Assembly (NCBI GenBank): GCA_944472135.2
Contig: OX235262.1
Span: 54,904,440-54,968,439, forward strand
Origin: Trichobilharzia regenti
Taxonomy: Eukaryota; Platyhelminthes; Trematoda; Strigeidida; Schistosomatidae
Direction of reading: 5' to 3'
DNA: 64,000 bases
Below are positions 45,586-56,429 of the stretch, in pieces. Position numbers and translations under genes: made by a program. The notes beneath the pieces were generated by a model that was not told the origin of the DNA, did no database searches, and saw only the letters and a list, made by a program, of their open reading frames with translations. Position 1 is the stretch's first letter, and the number at the start of each line of letters is the position of its first letter.

Positions 45586-45898
45586 ATGTCTGGTCGTAGT
45601 AAAGGTGGTAAGAGATTGGGAAAAGGAGGAGCCAAGAGACATCGGAAGGTTTCATGTAACAGCATCCAGGGCATCACTGAGCCAACCTATCCGCCCTCTC
45701 GTTCATAGTGGTGGTGTGAAGCGTATCTCCAGTTTGATCTACGAAGAAACTCGTAGTATTCTCAAGATGTTCTTGGAGAATGTCATCCGCGACGCTATTA
45801 CCTACATGGAGCATACGAAGAGGAAGACTGTGACGGCTGTGGATTTTTTGTATGCACTGAAACGCCAAGGTCGTACTTTGTGCGGTTTCAATGGTTAA
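45586..45898 (+). pseudogene. Histone H4 pseudogene
   Basis: ATG at 45586 starts [22 protein letters not shown], then [11 protein letters not shown]. One extra base within ACCT (45685-45688) shifts the frame, after which [40 protein letters not shown] and [14 protein letters not shown] follow to TAA. Total length is 313 bases, exactly the 103 codons plus stop of H4 plus one base. Many substitutions fall at sites that are nearly invariant in H4. No histone 3' stem-loop or poly(A) is visible after the stop. Histone H4 forms the nucleosome core with H3; this copy could not encode it. Whether it arose by gene duplication or retroposition cannot be told, since H4 has no introns. Confidence 0.92.
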
Positions 45899-45990
45899 TT
45901 TTCTCAGTATAATTTATGTATGGGTGAATGCTTTGTGACCAGTGAGTGGTCCTCACGAGAGCGAATCAAGGTCTTTTTTAGGACCACCTT

Positions 45991-46170
45991 GTGGGTCGGT
46001 GGCACAGTAGTTAGGATTTTCGCCGATCGGGTCCGGGGTTCGATCCCAGGCCGACGCACACCTTATATAAATGGTCAGCCTGCAAAATTTGGGCTACCAA
46101 TATCACATGCTGAAAATCTTATAGTTGCACCAAAAATGCGGTTTGAAATCAAGTTATAATGAAATACATA
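45991..46170 (+). repeat. tRNA-headed SINE S4
   Basis: Head 45991-46059 (GTGGGTCGGTGGCACAGTAG ... GGGGTTCGATCCC ... CCGACGCAC), body 'GGGCTACCAATATCACATGC', end TGAAATCAAGTTATAATG. It lies 93 bases after the H4 pseudogene. Confidence 0.85.
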
Positions 46171-46360
46171 CATATCTGATCAATCAACAGGAGATACAAA
46201 TTAATATAATTCATGATTTGCAAATCAGTTAGCAATTCGCAGTGTACAGGGTTCGATGAGTCAGATTTTTCACCTCAATCTCCTATGGAAACCAAGTTTT
46301 GTAGAACACAGCCGATGATCTGCTTGGTACCAAAAATGGTAACAAAAAAAGCAAGCAAAC

Positions 46361-46563
46361 CCGCCGGTGGCACAGTGGTTAGGACTCTCACCGACCATGT
46401 ACATGGTCCGGGGTCCGACCTCCTGCTGACGCACATCCGATATCTATGATCGGCCTGCGAAATTTGGACTACCGATATCACATGCTGAAAATTTCATACT
46501 TGGAAAAAAATACGGTGTGGAACCAAGCTGTAATCAAAATAAAAAAATAAAATAAAAAATAAG
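46361..46563 (+). repeat. tRNA-headed SINE S4, second copy
   Basis: Head (GGTGGCACAGTGGTTAGGAC, closing GACGCAC at 46428-46434), body GGACTACCGATATCACATGC, end AACCAAGCTGTAATC then (AATAAA)-rich tail. Box B is altered (GGGTCCGACC). Confidence 0.85.
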
Positions 46564-47604
46564 ACTATATACTACTGATTGTTTGAAATCAGTAGTTTTA
46601 CGCCACTCACAGCAACGACTGGTGCCTACTAGCCAGATAAGAATGAACTAAACTCTAGACAGTTGTTTCGCTCGTTCGGATGGCTAAGCGTATCATAGGT
46701 GTATCCGGTTTAACTCTGAACTTAGAGGCCTGAATCAGTCCAAACCATCCAAAACGACTTTTCAGTGTTTAGATCACCTCGATCTGGCTAACAAGCACTA
46801 CTGGTTGATGTGAGTGGAATACACCTACTCAAATCAATTAATCAATGGTATATAGTTGTATGCAGATATAAATTAACTTAAACAGAAGAACATCAGTTAT
46901 CGATCTCTACCTCCACTGTATTATATTCGGCTTTAAGACTGCCATCTTATACTATCCTATTATAAATGGAAATGTCTAACTGCTTGTAGTGCTACATTTG
47001 AGCTTTTTATTAGATTTCCTGTCTTATCAAGATCTCGTATTCTAGATTTTGCTAAGCTTTTTGTGTTCCGCCTAGCTAACTGAACCTAGCCTACTACTTT
47101 GACCAGGGTCACTTTGATAAGCGGAACACAAAAATATCAGTAGATATCGAACAGTATAACATGCATATTATAAGTTGTTCGTATTGCTTCATACGTAAAC
47201 AATAGGGGAAATATTCCTATCGCTGATCTATGTGCTATTACTTCAATATTTATTGCTTACTTTTTGTCCGAAATTCAGCTATGCACTAATATGTAACTGA
47301 AGGTGTAATACTTAAACGTATATATATTATGTATAAAGGTATATTTATTATTATGATCATAAAAAAGGAAATTAGAGATTTAAAGATAAAGTTAGGCAGT
47401 ACACTTCATAGGACAAAAATAAGCATAAAGAGAATAATTGATGGAATCATTAATACTACGGTAATCACCTGAGTGATAATTTAAGGGTGTAACAGTATAA
47501 TACATAATATGCACAATAAGATTAACACTGTGTACAATTACTGTTAATCGTTGTAGCGTAAAACACCTGCAGGTACTGAATAGCTGATAAATGAAGTTAT
47601 TTTT
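46564..47604. other. No gene; short inverted repeat
   Basis: Unassigned sequence. A 14-bp perfect inverted repeat TTTTTGTGTTCCGC (47058-47071) and GCGGAACACAAAAA (47121-47134) encloses 49 bases. Confidence 0.45.
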
Positions 47605-47720
47605 GTTGATTCTGACTAGCAGTGGAATGCAGGATGCTCATTTCGTCCCATTTGGGACCTGTCAGTTGAATGTTATCAGTGAGTGATGGTGTTCTCACTG
47701 AGACTCGAACCCAGCATCAA
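47605..47720 (-). repeat. SM-alpha SINE, minus copy of inverted pair
   Basis: Minus strand: box B-like GGGTTCGAGTCTC, hammerhead remnant CTGACAGGTCCCAAATGGGA, CGAAATGAGCATCCTG, and TTCCACTGCTAGTC. Core CUGACGA is changed to CUGACAG. Confidence 0.8.
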
Positions 47721-47804
47721 ATGGTTTTTTAAGGAGAAATCACTATTCATAAGGCCACAAGGCCACGACAACCAACTCTTTTGTAGACGGTACCAGGTGT
47801 GCAC

Positions 47805-47995
47805 GATAGATTGCCTTCGTGGTCCTCATGGCCTGGTGGATAAGACTTTGGTGTCTGAAACGACGAGTTTATGTTTACACGGTTCGAGTCTTGGTCACAA
47901 CATGATAACACGCGTGGGATGCAGGTACATTCAGATGACAGAACGTATGTCCTGGATCCCACTGCTAGTTACTGTCAATCAAAATAAGTTCGAGT
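47805..47995 (+). repeat. SM-alpha SINE, plus copy of inverted pair
   Basis: CTCATGGCCTGGTGGATAAG (box A), CGGTTCGAGTC (box B), GGATGCAGGTACATTCAGAT, then CCTGGATCCCACTGCTAG. The middle of the hammerhead is deleted. Head to head with 47605-47720, as at 2.2-2.6 kb. Confidence 0.78.
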
Positions 47996-48194
47996 TAATC
48001 TTTAGATGTCATGGAAGCGTCCGTTCTAGGGGCGGACATGTCAATAAGGGGCGAACATTTTAACTTCACCAAATAATCTGCGAATGCATGAACACTTAAT
48101 TTCAGTCTTTCTTGACAACAATACACTGTCTTCAGTCCATGTGTCATCAATTCAGTTTATTTTTAAGCTCTAGGTTGTGGAGAACTGGTTGATT

Positions 48195-48440
48195 TCTCGT
48201 TGAATTTCACTTAAACTGTAACTGACCTCACTTAAATAACCAATGGAATCAAGAGAGTAGTAGATATCTGTTTCTTTCTAGTTTGAGACTGTTCGGAAAT
48301 TCATCCTCTTGACTTCACAGGGAATAGGACCCAAGGTCCTTAAATTATGAATTGGCCTCACTATCATCCAGCCAATCAGATAGTATCCATTGACCCACCT
48401 ATTTGTTAAATGTCGCGTCACCAGCAGCCCGGGTCATCAG
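48195..48440 (-). repeat. SINE family B, degenerate fragment
   Basis: 'CAATGGAATCAAGAGAGTAG', TTTCTTTCTAGTTTGAGACT and CACAGGGAATAGGACCCAAG follow the B order on the minus strand, with heavy decay. Confidence 0.42.
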
Positions 48441-49076
48441 AAAGTATCTGACCTTACAATTCTTTTTCTTCTCTACCGAACAATAAAATCTCCGAAATTC
48501 TTATCTTAACCATTGCAAACTGTTGTCTAACTCTTTTACCTATGCAAATTATACGTCACAATGTGCAGTACTTGCTGGACATTCATTTGAGCTTTACCTA
48601 AAATTAAAGGCTGAAATTTTTGTCTCTGATGACATTTTAAGACTGTTTTTGTCTATTGCGTCATTTTAGATCATGTAACACATTAAATGACCTACTTTAA
48701 GACCAACTTTGTCAGTTCTTTTTTTATATAACACCTAGAAAGTATGCTAGACAAAAATATATGGATAAATGATCAGACAGTTTACTCTAAATGTATTAAG
48801 TTTATTGAGTGCTTGATACTTTAGAAATATTTGTATATTCCCGGCGGTCATCATAATACAAAGTAATTATATAATTGAGCGAACATGTGTTTATAGTTTA
48901 TCTTTCCTTTTATTAAGTGGTAAAAATGTATGTTGCATAGATTCCACGACAAAGATATTTAATTTAAAATATATTTTAAATCTTTATAAGAAGCTTTGCA
49001 GTCAAATTCTATGGCTTTAGGAAAACCGGAAGTGAGTAACTTACTAAAATTTAAGTCAACTTAAATTACAGTAACT
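48441..49076. other. No recognised feature
   Basis: AT-rich, nothing recognised. Confidence 0.35.
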
Positions 49077-49690
49077 TCTAAGTGTTGGTTTGCAAGGATT
49101 TAGATGATCTCAAGTCAACTCACGAATTGACATCATTCAAAGAACTATAGAAAGCAGACAGTAGTAGATAGCCGTTCTATACTAGTATGGGAGTTTTCAC
49201 GCAGTTTGCGCCTACGATCCCATCGCTTATTCGACCCAGGTTAATGTTGTCAGCTTGTGGGTCATTTAGCCATTGGAAATGGAATCCGGTGGTACATGAA
49301 TTCTAATTTCTAATAATTCGCAAAATGTAGTGCGAATGTCACTATTGATTAGCCACAAGATGGATTGCCTCCAGATCTAATGAGATGTATTGACCTTTCA
49401 GGTCTCACCATATCAAGTGCGAAGACAAACACTCTATGAATGAGGCTGGTTAGTGGTTTCCCTATGTGTCTTAGATTAGCACCAGTTAGAAGTGATGAGC
49501 CATTGGATTTCGTCTCAGTGACTGTATGACCAATCGGCTTATTTCGCAGCCTGAAGGCCCTGGGTTCGAAACCCAGTCTATGCGTGCTGCTGATGAGTCC
49601 AAAACTAGGACAAAACAGCTATCTAGAAACCTCTGGCCTTCAGTGATTCTTTAACCAATCTCAATCCGTGGCCAGAACAGGAATATATAA
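49077..49690. repeat. SINE family B, two near-full copies tail-inverted
   Basis: A minus-oriented copy (49077-49400; starts AAGTGTTGGTTTGCAAGG) meets a plus-oriented copy (about 49400-49690) with tRNA-like part (CGTCTCAGTGACTGTATGAC, GGGTTCGAAACCCAG), hammerhead and end TTTAACCAATCTCAATCCG. Both halves carry their own tRNA-like part. Confidence 0.75.
49578..49632 (+). ncRNA. Hammerhead of family B with G12 mutated
   Basis: Core CTGATGA 49590-49596 intact, stem II GTCC with GGAC intact, stem III ACAGCTAT nearly self-complementary, triplet ATC. GAAA reads AAAA (49612), so G12, the base proposed as general base, is lost. It shows that the family B ancestor had a consensus core. Confidence 0.6.
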
Positions 49691-50704
49691 ACATTCGGTG
49701 CATATCAATAACCATCATTTTAGACAGAGGAAACACCGAAAGTGTCAGGGAATTTTCCTAGAAGCCTGATACTCAAACGAATATGCAATTAACAACCACG
49801 TTAATATAGACGAAATATGCCAACTAATAAAAAGTAAATCATGTGACCAGAAAGTTTAAAATCCAAGTCAATAGAAAATGATCAATAGAGATGTAAAGAT
49901 GGTTACCGGGAGACGCAGTTATATCACTCATGAAGAAATTTAAATCATTTTAACTTTATGCTAAATATTACGCCGAAGATGCTGTCCAGAAGAACTACGA
50001 AAGCTCCACAACTAAACCAACCAGCTCAGAGAACAATACTAATTGCAAACCATCACATCTGTTTAATATGATGCTTAAGTTTATGAAATACATGTTGTAA
50101 CAAAGGTAATTTATGATAAGCTCGGTTTTGTAGTTCCTACATCTTTCTGATTTTTTCATTGGAACAATGTCCAGAATACTTTTATTTAAATGATAAAGAC
50201 AGAGATCAGAAAAGAATATTCTTTTGGTAATTTTGGTAGAGGTGTATACAAATGATTGAAGTGCCCATAAAGGTGTGTTGTTAATATCAGCTGATAACAG
50301 AACGTATGAAATTAGATATCCGGGAAAATAATGAATAAATTACGAAAATTAGTTAAGTAGTCTCATCCGATGGTTGTCACTCAGAAATGATTACCAGTAA
50401 AACTGTATGCTCCTGAAAACAGGATTACTGAAGACGGATTGCCTATCCAAAAGTACTGTACAAGTTAAAATAAAAAGGTATAAAATTCTAGCAGTAAATC
50501 GGATTGGGCAAATTGTTTCTGTATACACAGTTCAGAGCTTTCCGTGATTTTATTGTGGACAGAAGCACCTTCTTAGGACAGCAAAAGTGAATGAGGATAA
50601 CACCTGATTTAATGTAAAATAAGTTAAAGTATCTATATTCACACTATTATGTCATACATATATTTTAATGTACGTGTTTACTATATCTACAGACATACAT
50701 ATAC
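49691..50704. other. Mostly unrecognised; hammerhead-like repeat at 49971-50035
   Basis: 49971-50035 reads CCGAAGATGCTGTCC, ACTACGAAAGCTCC and CCAGCTCAGAGAAC and aligns with the inverted pair at 52757-53032. Nothing else recognised. Confidence 0.45.
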
Positions 50705-50910
50705 ATTCGTTCCTTTCCGTTCCTAGTGGAACACAAGAGTTCAGTCTTCAGCTTTGAAGTTTTAGTAGCTAGCTTCATGTCCAACCTTCCCTATTTCCCG
50801 AGCTTTGCTACCAGCTTAGCGAGGCTGAAGAGTGCATCAGCCAGGATTTGAACGTCGGACCGCTTTAGGGGTCGGAGAGCGTTCTTCCACTGAACCAACC
50901 ACACACTTTA
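50705..50910 (-). repeat. SINE family C
   Basis: TTCCTAGTGGAACACAAGAG, CAGCTTTGAAGTTTTAGTAG, CATGTCCAACCTTCCC, CTTAGCGAGGCTGAAGAGTG, then the head remnant (TTGAACGTCGGACCGC, GCGTTCTTCCACTGAACC). Confidence 0.78.
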
Positions 50911-50934
50911 CTATATTATGTACCGTATAACTAT

Positions 50935-51300
50935 TTATTATGACTCCCTTCAGTTCTTAGATTGGCATAGGCCTTCAGTAGCACATCTTTATTTCAACCC
51001 GTACTTTGTAGTTGTTTGTAGTCGACTCTCGGATCGCCTGTAAGCCTTCAAATCCCCCTAAAAAGATCTTCTTTATGTCATCCTCAAAAAAATGCATAAG
51101 TCAACCTTTTCCACTCGTTTTCTCTTGAACTTCTGCCCGGTGTATGTTGTTACTGAATCGTTCCCTCAGCATATGGCCAATCCATCTACACCTTTCCGTC
51201 GTATATTTGTTGCCTGAAGGATACTGTAACTTATAGGTATAATCTGACCTGCAGTAAAGAATTCGTTTTGTAAAATGATCACCTTCCACGAATTATTCTA
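50935..51300 (-). pseudogene. RTE-type LINE, 3' end
   Basis: 3' tail at left (TTATTATGACTCCCTTCAG). Minus strand then gives the C-terminal block (TERCRWIGHMLRERFSNN), the RRWKWIGHTLR motif of RTE proteins. Truncated 5' at about 51300. Confidence 0.7.
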
Positions 51301-51360
51301 AATAAATTGAACTAGGCAGTTGAATTAAAAACATAATCGTCAGAGTTAAATAATCACTGA

Positions 51361-51754
51361 TAACTTTCTATAGTTTGGTTTGTAAGGATTAGTTATGTTT
51401 TACGAGTTGATCACGGAATGATATCAGTTAGAGAACCATTGAAAACCAGGGAGTACTGGACAGCTGCTGTTTCATCCTAGTTTGGGAATCATCGGCAGTA
51501 CGCACCCACTGGGTTTCGAACCCAGGACCTTCCGGTTACAAGGCAAGCTCGTATACCATTCAGCCACTGGAACCCGATTCAATGGCTCGTGAATTCTAAC
51601 TTCTACCAATTCGTGATTTAGCGCGACCCCAACCATTGTCGTTGGTGGGACATCCATCCACACACGTGACATCTAATTGGACCTCACTGGTCACGACTTC
51701 CCACTAGAACTCAGGAAACTCCAACCTGTAGCAAGTCACTAGCGAGCATCAGAT
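51361..51754 (-). repeat. SINE family B2, first of tandem pair
   Basis: Begins TAACTTTCTATAGTTTGG, with hammerhead segment, box B (GGGTTTCGAACCC region), body to CACTAGCGAGCATCAG. The first roughly 210 bases are repeated at 51755 with about two differences. Confidence 0.82.
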
Positions 51755-52078
51755 TAACTTTCTATAGTTTGGTTTGTAAGGATTAGTTATGTTTTACGAG
51801 TTGATCACGGATTGATATCAGTTAGAGAACCATTGAAAACCAGGGAGTACTGGACAGCTGCTGTTTCATCCTAGTTTGGGAATCATCGGCAGTACGCACC
51901 CACTGGGTTTCGAACCCAGGACCTTCCGGTTACAAGGCTAGCTCGTATACCATTCAGCCACTGGGTGCGTACTGCCGATGATTCCCAAACTAGGATGAAA
52001 CAGCAGCTGTCCAGTACTCCCTGGTTTTCAATGGTTCTCTAACTGATATCAATCCGTGATCAACTCGTAAAATCACTG
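51755..52078. repeat. SINE family B2, palindromic copy
   Basis: 51792-51902 and 51962-52072 are a 111-bp inverted repeat that I read as perfect, with 59 bases between. Each arm contains the hammerhead segment (minus in the left arm, plus in the right), core CCGATGA (U4 to C) and stem III lengthened by CAG. Confidence 0.85.
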
Positions 52079-53345
52079 ATAAGTTATACCATGGCGTATG
52101 TACTTTTCCCCCAAAAACATATTATTTACTAGTGTAACAGGTTAGTTGAAATAACATAAAGTCACTGGTAATATTTATATACACATTTATATGTGCTTGA
52201 TATTATTATACGGGAAAGGAATTGTTTGTAAATTATGAATATCCTTATAAAACATGAAATGACATGACATTTTCAGATACTCTAGGTATTATATGAAATA
52301 AGAATGATAGGCTGTTAGAGAAAAATGTTATTTCTACCAATTTTTGTTTCTTAACCCACTAATTCCTACTTCAGAATTAATTAAGGCTAAGGTTTTTAAA
52401 CACAACAGTGAAATTTTTCACAGAATGTACTTTTAAAAGACAAAAGGGTTAGATCCTCATCTGTTGAAAAGGAAAATATCGTTCAATTCAATTCATTTAG
52501 CTTTCTAAATGGGCATTTTTAAATAGTATTTTGCTTTTCATAATTGTGAATGTCAACTGAAACACATATATCACATTTGTTAGGCGTCTGAAGGGATTTT
52601 CCATCTGTTTGTTTTCAAGAGCCTTGATATCATTCATCGGTGATGGTGAAGAAGCAACCCTGTTGACTTCTCATTCTACAGTAACAATGTGTTTATCGAA
52701 ACTCTTCTGAAGAAGTTTAGCATGCTTTGCGTTCGATAGGTGTTTTGTTTTTGATGTGGTTATGTTCTCTGAGCTGGATAGTTAATTTGCGAAGCCTTCA
52801 TCACCGTACTAGGCAACATCTTCAGTACATAGGCTACAAGTAGCCTAAAGGGTGTGAAAACACACATAAACAACCAATAAAGTCCAAGGTCACCGGGGAG
52901 ATGATTAATAAACTCGTAGAGAAATCTGAAAGTTCACTTCTAATTGAAGTATGCACTGAAGATGTCACCTAGTAGAGCGATGAAAGCTTCGCAAATTAAT
53001 ATCCAGCTCAGAGAACACAACCAAATCAATTAACTGAGCTACAAATTTTCTCTATCATATCTAAATAGGTGTTTTGTGTTTCTATTTTTACCTTGAAATG
53101 AGAATAGTAAAGATGAGTAAGAGCATACGTATGTTTCCCAGATGGTAATTCCTTTGAATGTATGATGTTATACACTGTTGACTGGTTGATATGAAGAATT
53201 TGATCCCAGTACGAAATAATTCAGCTAAATGAGCCAAGCCAAGTCAGATACAGCACCGATGACCTCTGTCCTAAACCAGAGAAACGGCTGCCCCGTATTT
53301 ACATCATTTCTATCTAATTGATGTGGATACTAATATGCTACTCGT
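52079..53345. other. Unassigned, with an inverted repeat at 52757-53032
   Basis: 52757-52830 and 52951-53032 are imperfect inverted copies (CTCTGAGCTGGATA / TATCCAGCTCAGAG and CTTCGCAAATTAA). The right arm reads CTGAAGATGTCACCTAGTAG, AGCGATGAAAGCTTCGC: CUGANGA, GAAA and a self-complementary AGCT, the parts of a small hammerhead. Probably the terminal repeats of another PLE. The rest is empty. Confidence 0.5.
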
Positions 53346-53349
53346 ATCA

Positions 53350-53715
53350 GTGAGTCAGTAGTGAGAAGTCGTGACCAGTGAGGTCCATCCAGTGACACGT
53401 GAGGATAGATGTCCCACCGATGACATTGGTTGGTGGTCGCGCGAAATCACGAATTGGTAGAAGTTAGAATTTATTCACTGGCCAAGGAATCGGGTCTCAG
53501 TGGCTGAAGGGTATACGAGCCAGCTTGCCTTGTAACAAGGAGGTCCTGGGTTCGAACTCTGGTGGTGGGTGCGTACTGTCGATGATTCCCAAAACTAGGA
53601 TGAATGGAACAGCTGTCCAGTACTCCTTTCTGGTTTTCAATGCACCTCTAGCTGATACCAATCCGTGATCAACTCTTAAAAATAAAACTAACCCTCACAA
53701 ACCAACTATAGAAAA
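53350..53715 (+). repeat. SINE family B2, plus copy
   Basis: Body GAAGTCGTGACCAGTGAGG, tRNA-like part (CTCAGTGGCTGAAGGGTATA, GGGTTCGAACTC), hammerhead segment TCGATGATTCCCAAAACTAG with GAAT in place of GAAA, and end CCGTGATCAACTCTTAAAA, CAAACCAACTATAGAAA. Ribozyme inactive. Confidence 0.8.
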
Positions 53716-53869
53716 TATAAAACTATGTCTGAATGATTTTTGTTTGCCACTTATAGCATCAAGCAGACCATGTATTGTGGTCTGACTATTTTTGATTTTC
53801 AAAGCAATCTGTGGTGAAGGTACATCTCAAGTTGTGTCGACTGCAAATCTCGTATGAATCTGTAAATTT

Positions 53870-54065
53870 TTCTATTCCTTTGCGTTCCCAGTTAAACACA
53901 GGGCTTGAAGCGACAGGCTTGAATTTTCGGTAGGGGTAGGGTTGCTACCCTCATGCCCAACCTTAGTGAGGTAAAGGAGTGCGTCGTCTGAGGATCGAAA
54001 CCCAAACTACCTACACGTGGTCGGCCAGCATTCAACGGCCAAACCACCAACGCACAAATTTGTAA
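53870..54065 (-). repeat. SINE family C
   Basis: TTCCTTTGCGTTCCCAGTTA, GCGACAGGCTTGAATTTTCG, CTCATGCCCAACC, TAGTGAGGTAAAGGAGTGCG and head remnant ending ACCACCAACGCAC. Confidence 0.82.
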
Positions 54066-54392
54066 ATTATGATTAATTAATTTATTTCAAACAATGGTTC
54101 TATGAGGGATCGAATTTTCATCATTTACGAATTACAATCAATTTATGCCTTAATGCAAATGTACTCAAAGATGCATAGATGGAATTTTACCCCACAAATA
54201 AATATAAATCACATATTCCTAGGTTCCTATAAAATATTATACAACTTTGGTTATAACCTATATTAGTTTAAGACGAGATGAACTATGACTCATGTGATTA
54301 GATCAATTTCAGCTTAAATAGCTGCTTTCTAAAAAAACTGAGCTACCAAATTTTTTATCCATCGAAACGCATCGTTTTTACTGAGTTTTCAG
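54066..54392. other. No recognised feature
   Basis: AT-rich, nothing recognised. Confidence 0.3.
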
Positions 54393-54613
54393 TTGCTTCA
54401 ATCTTCTTAATACCAAAGTGGGTGGTAGTCTATACTTCAGTGAGCTTAGTTTTAAATAAATTGCTACCTACCACTAGGAATTTCTCAAAGGAAATAGAAG
54501 AAAAAGAAGAACATTCGAGGAGTTGCATTGGAGTAGGTGTCGGATGGGAAAATTCTGCTTCAGATGATATTTTATCGATTATTATACCATGTGATGATGA
54601 TTCTGCACAATGA
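54393..54613 (+). CDS. Candidate 3' terminal exon, unknown protein
   Basis: After an acceptor-like GAGTTTTCAG (ending 54392) an open frame reads ASIFLIPKWVVVYTSVSLVL, NKLLPTTRNFSKEIEEKEEH and ends IIPCDDDSAQ, then TGA. A hydrophobic stretch is followed by a charged, Ser/Asp-rich tail. AATAAA is at 54677-54682. It lies in a repeat-free stretch. I do not recognise the protein, and it could be chance. Confidence 0.27.
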
Positions 54614-54844
54614 GTAAATACTCTGCATTTGAAACTCCCTAAAATTTTCTGACTTGTGTGTAAATACATGTTTCAAAATAAAGCTATTACTAGTACTATC
54701 ATTACTATTAATCTGTGAGCATTACAAGTAATCCGTGAGGGCATATAGAACCAGTTAGTGAATTGTAACACGATGTTTACTGCCACCCATCATGAGCTTA
54801 TCTTCACTTAACATGTAGAAATAAAATGCGCTCCCGACACGGTG

Positions 54845-55170
54845 AAGTTAAGGATTAGATGGTTGGAGGCAATCGGCAGGAAGTCTTGGACCTAGGTTTC
54901 GTACTAGTTGGGAATCGTCAGCAAGGCGTATGTGCAACCTTGAAGGAACTCATGTCCCTTCTGAGATTCAAACCGCGTCACCCAGTGCTTCAGTCAGAGA
55001 CATTACCACTGAGCTGTTCGGGCTCGGGACTGACCTCTTATAGGACCGTACTGGATACTTTGATCGGTCACTAGTAACTACTGTGATGTGTCTAGTCCTC
55101 TCTTTGGTGAAGACTGAATTCTATCAGTCAGGTTTGTAACATGGCCACCATTCTAGGTAGCCTGCCATCT
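54845..55170 (-). repeat. Hammerhead SINE family D
   Basis: Minus strand: flank (GATAGAATTCAGTCTTCACC), tRNA-like part (CGAACAGCTCAGTGGTAATG), spacer, hammerhead, end TTGCCTCCAACCATC. Box B is damaged (GGTTTGAATCTC). Confidence 0.85.
54883..54930 (-). ncRNA. Hammerhead ribozyme, family D, weakened stem II
   Basis: Core CTGACGA (54921-54915), GAAA (54900-54897), stem III ACCTAGGT, triplet GTC, cleavage before 54888. Stem I has four pairs (CTTG with CAAG). Stem II is reduced (TTCC with GTAC, two pairs). Catalytic bases intact, fold doubtful. Confidence 0.55.
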
Positions 55171-55409
55171 GTTTTTTCATCTTAGATTTTAAATGACTTC
55201 AGAACTGTAAAATTAATATTGTTATCTGATCACATTTCACTCGAATTCTTTAACATTTCTAAATTTAATGTAGGTTAAAAATGGTTGTGCAAATTTTAAT
55301 TGATTTTGTTGGTTGTGTAACTTGAGAGTAACTTTTTATAGATGTAATCTCAAGTTTGTGTTTTCTGAAGACTTAATTGTCATATTCAAACATTTGACTA
55401 ACTTCAAAG

Positions 55410-56285
55410 CATACTAGATAGACATGAAATGGACCCTGACGAAAAACTTGGAGGATCTGGACCTCGCCGATGATATATGTCTGATTTATCAGAAACTGGA
55501 AGATATGCAAGTGAAAAGCAACAAGCTGGCAGAAGAAGCATCAAAGATAGTGGGGACTTCAGGTGAACATAGAGAAAACTGAGGTGATGAAGATTCCTGG
55601 CCAACACCAACAACAGACAACAATCAGCATAAATGGGAGGAGTCTTAAAGAAGCAACCTCCTTTACCTAACTGGGAAGCATCGCTTCAACTACAGGCGGA
55701 ACTGACGAGGATATCAAAGCAAGGATCGGGAAAGCAAGACAAGCTTTCATTACTCTCAAATCTATGTAGAGGTCAATACTTGGCACTCAGCATGAAAAAC
55801 AAGAGCCGGATTTTCAGTCTCACTGTAAATTCAGTGCTACTCACTATACGGATCAGAGGCTTAGCGCGTCGTGAAGAGCACTTCGAAAAACTACAGACCT
55901 TCATCAACACCTGTCTTTGCTCAATAGTGAAGATCAGATGGCCGGCCAGAAGAGACCCGCGACAGAGATCTCTGGCAATGAGCTAACCAACCCAGCAGGA
56001 ACCGAATGTGCAACAAATAAGCAGGAAGAAATGGAGGTGGATTGGCCATACTCTGAGAAAACCATCAAGTAACATAACTATACAATCCTTCGAGTGGAAC
56101 TCGAAAGGGAAGCGGCGCGTTGGTTGTCAGTGCAAGGGTGACATGGAGAAGGTCACGTGAAGATGAGATGAAATCATGTGGGCAGACTTTGAGCAAGGTG
56201 AAAATGTTGGCAGAGAACCGAACGCAGTGCAGACGCGCGGCTGAAGCCCTATGTTTCTCTAGGAATGAAAGGAAATAATAATACT
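55410..56285 (+). pseudogene. RTE-type LINE, RT palm to 3' end
   Basis: Plus strand: LEDLDLADDICLIYQKLEDM (catalytic box LADD for FADD), VKSNKLAEEASK, then frames with LLYLTGKHRFNYRRN, LYGSEA, KIRWPARRDPRQRSL and the C-terminus VSARVTWRRSREDEMKSC, AAEALCFSRNERK. Ends with AATAATAATA at 56270. Several frameshifts. The N-terminal endonuclease and RT fingers are missing. Confidence 0.85.
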
Positions 56286-56429
56286 ATAAAAAGTTCTTAG
56301 CTTCAGCTTACTGTAGTCATGCTCGACTTTAAGTCTTTAATGAGGAATTCAGTTTCGGCGAAAGTGAATTGTTCTCCTTTTCAACTAGCTGAGTAGTATA
56401 TGGTTATTATCACCTTGTAACATTAAGTT

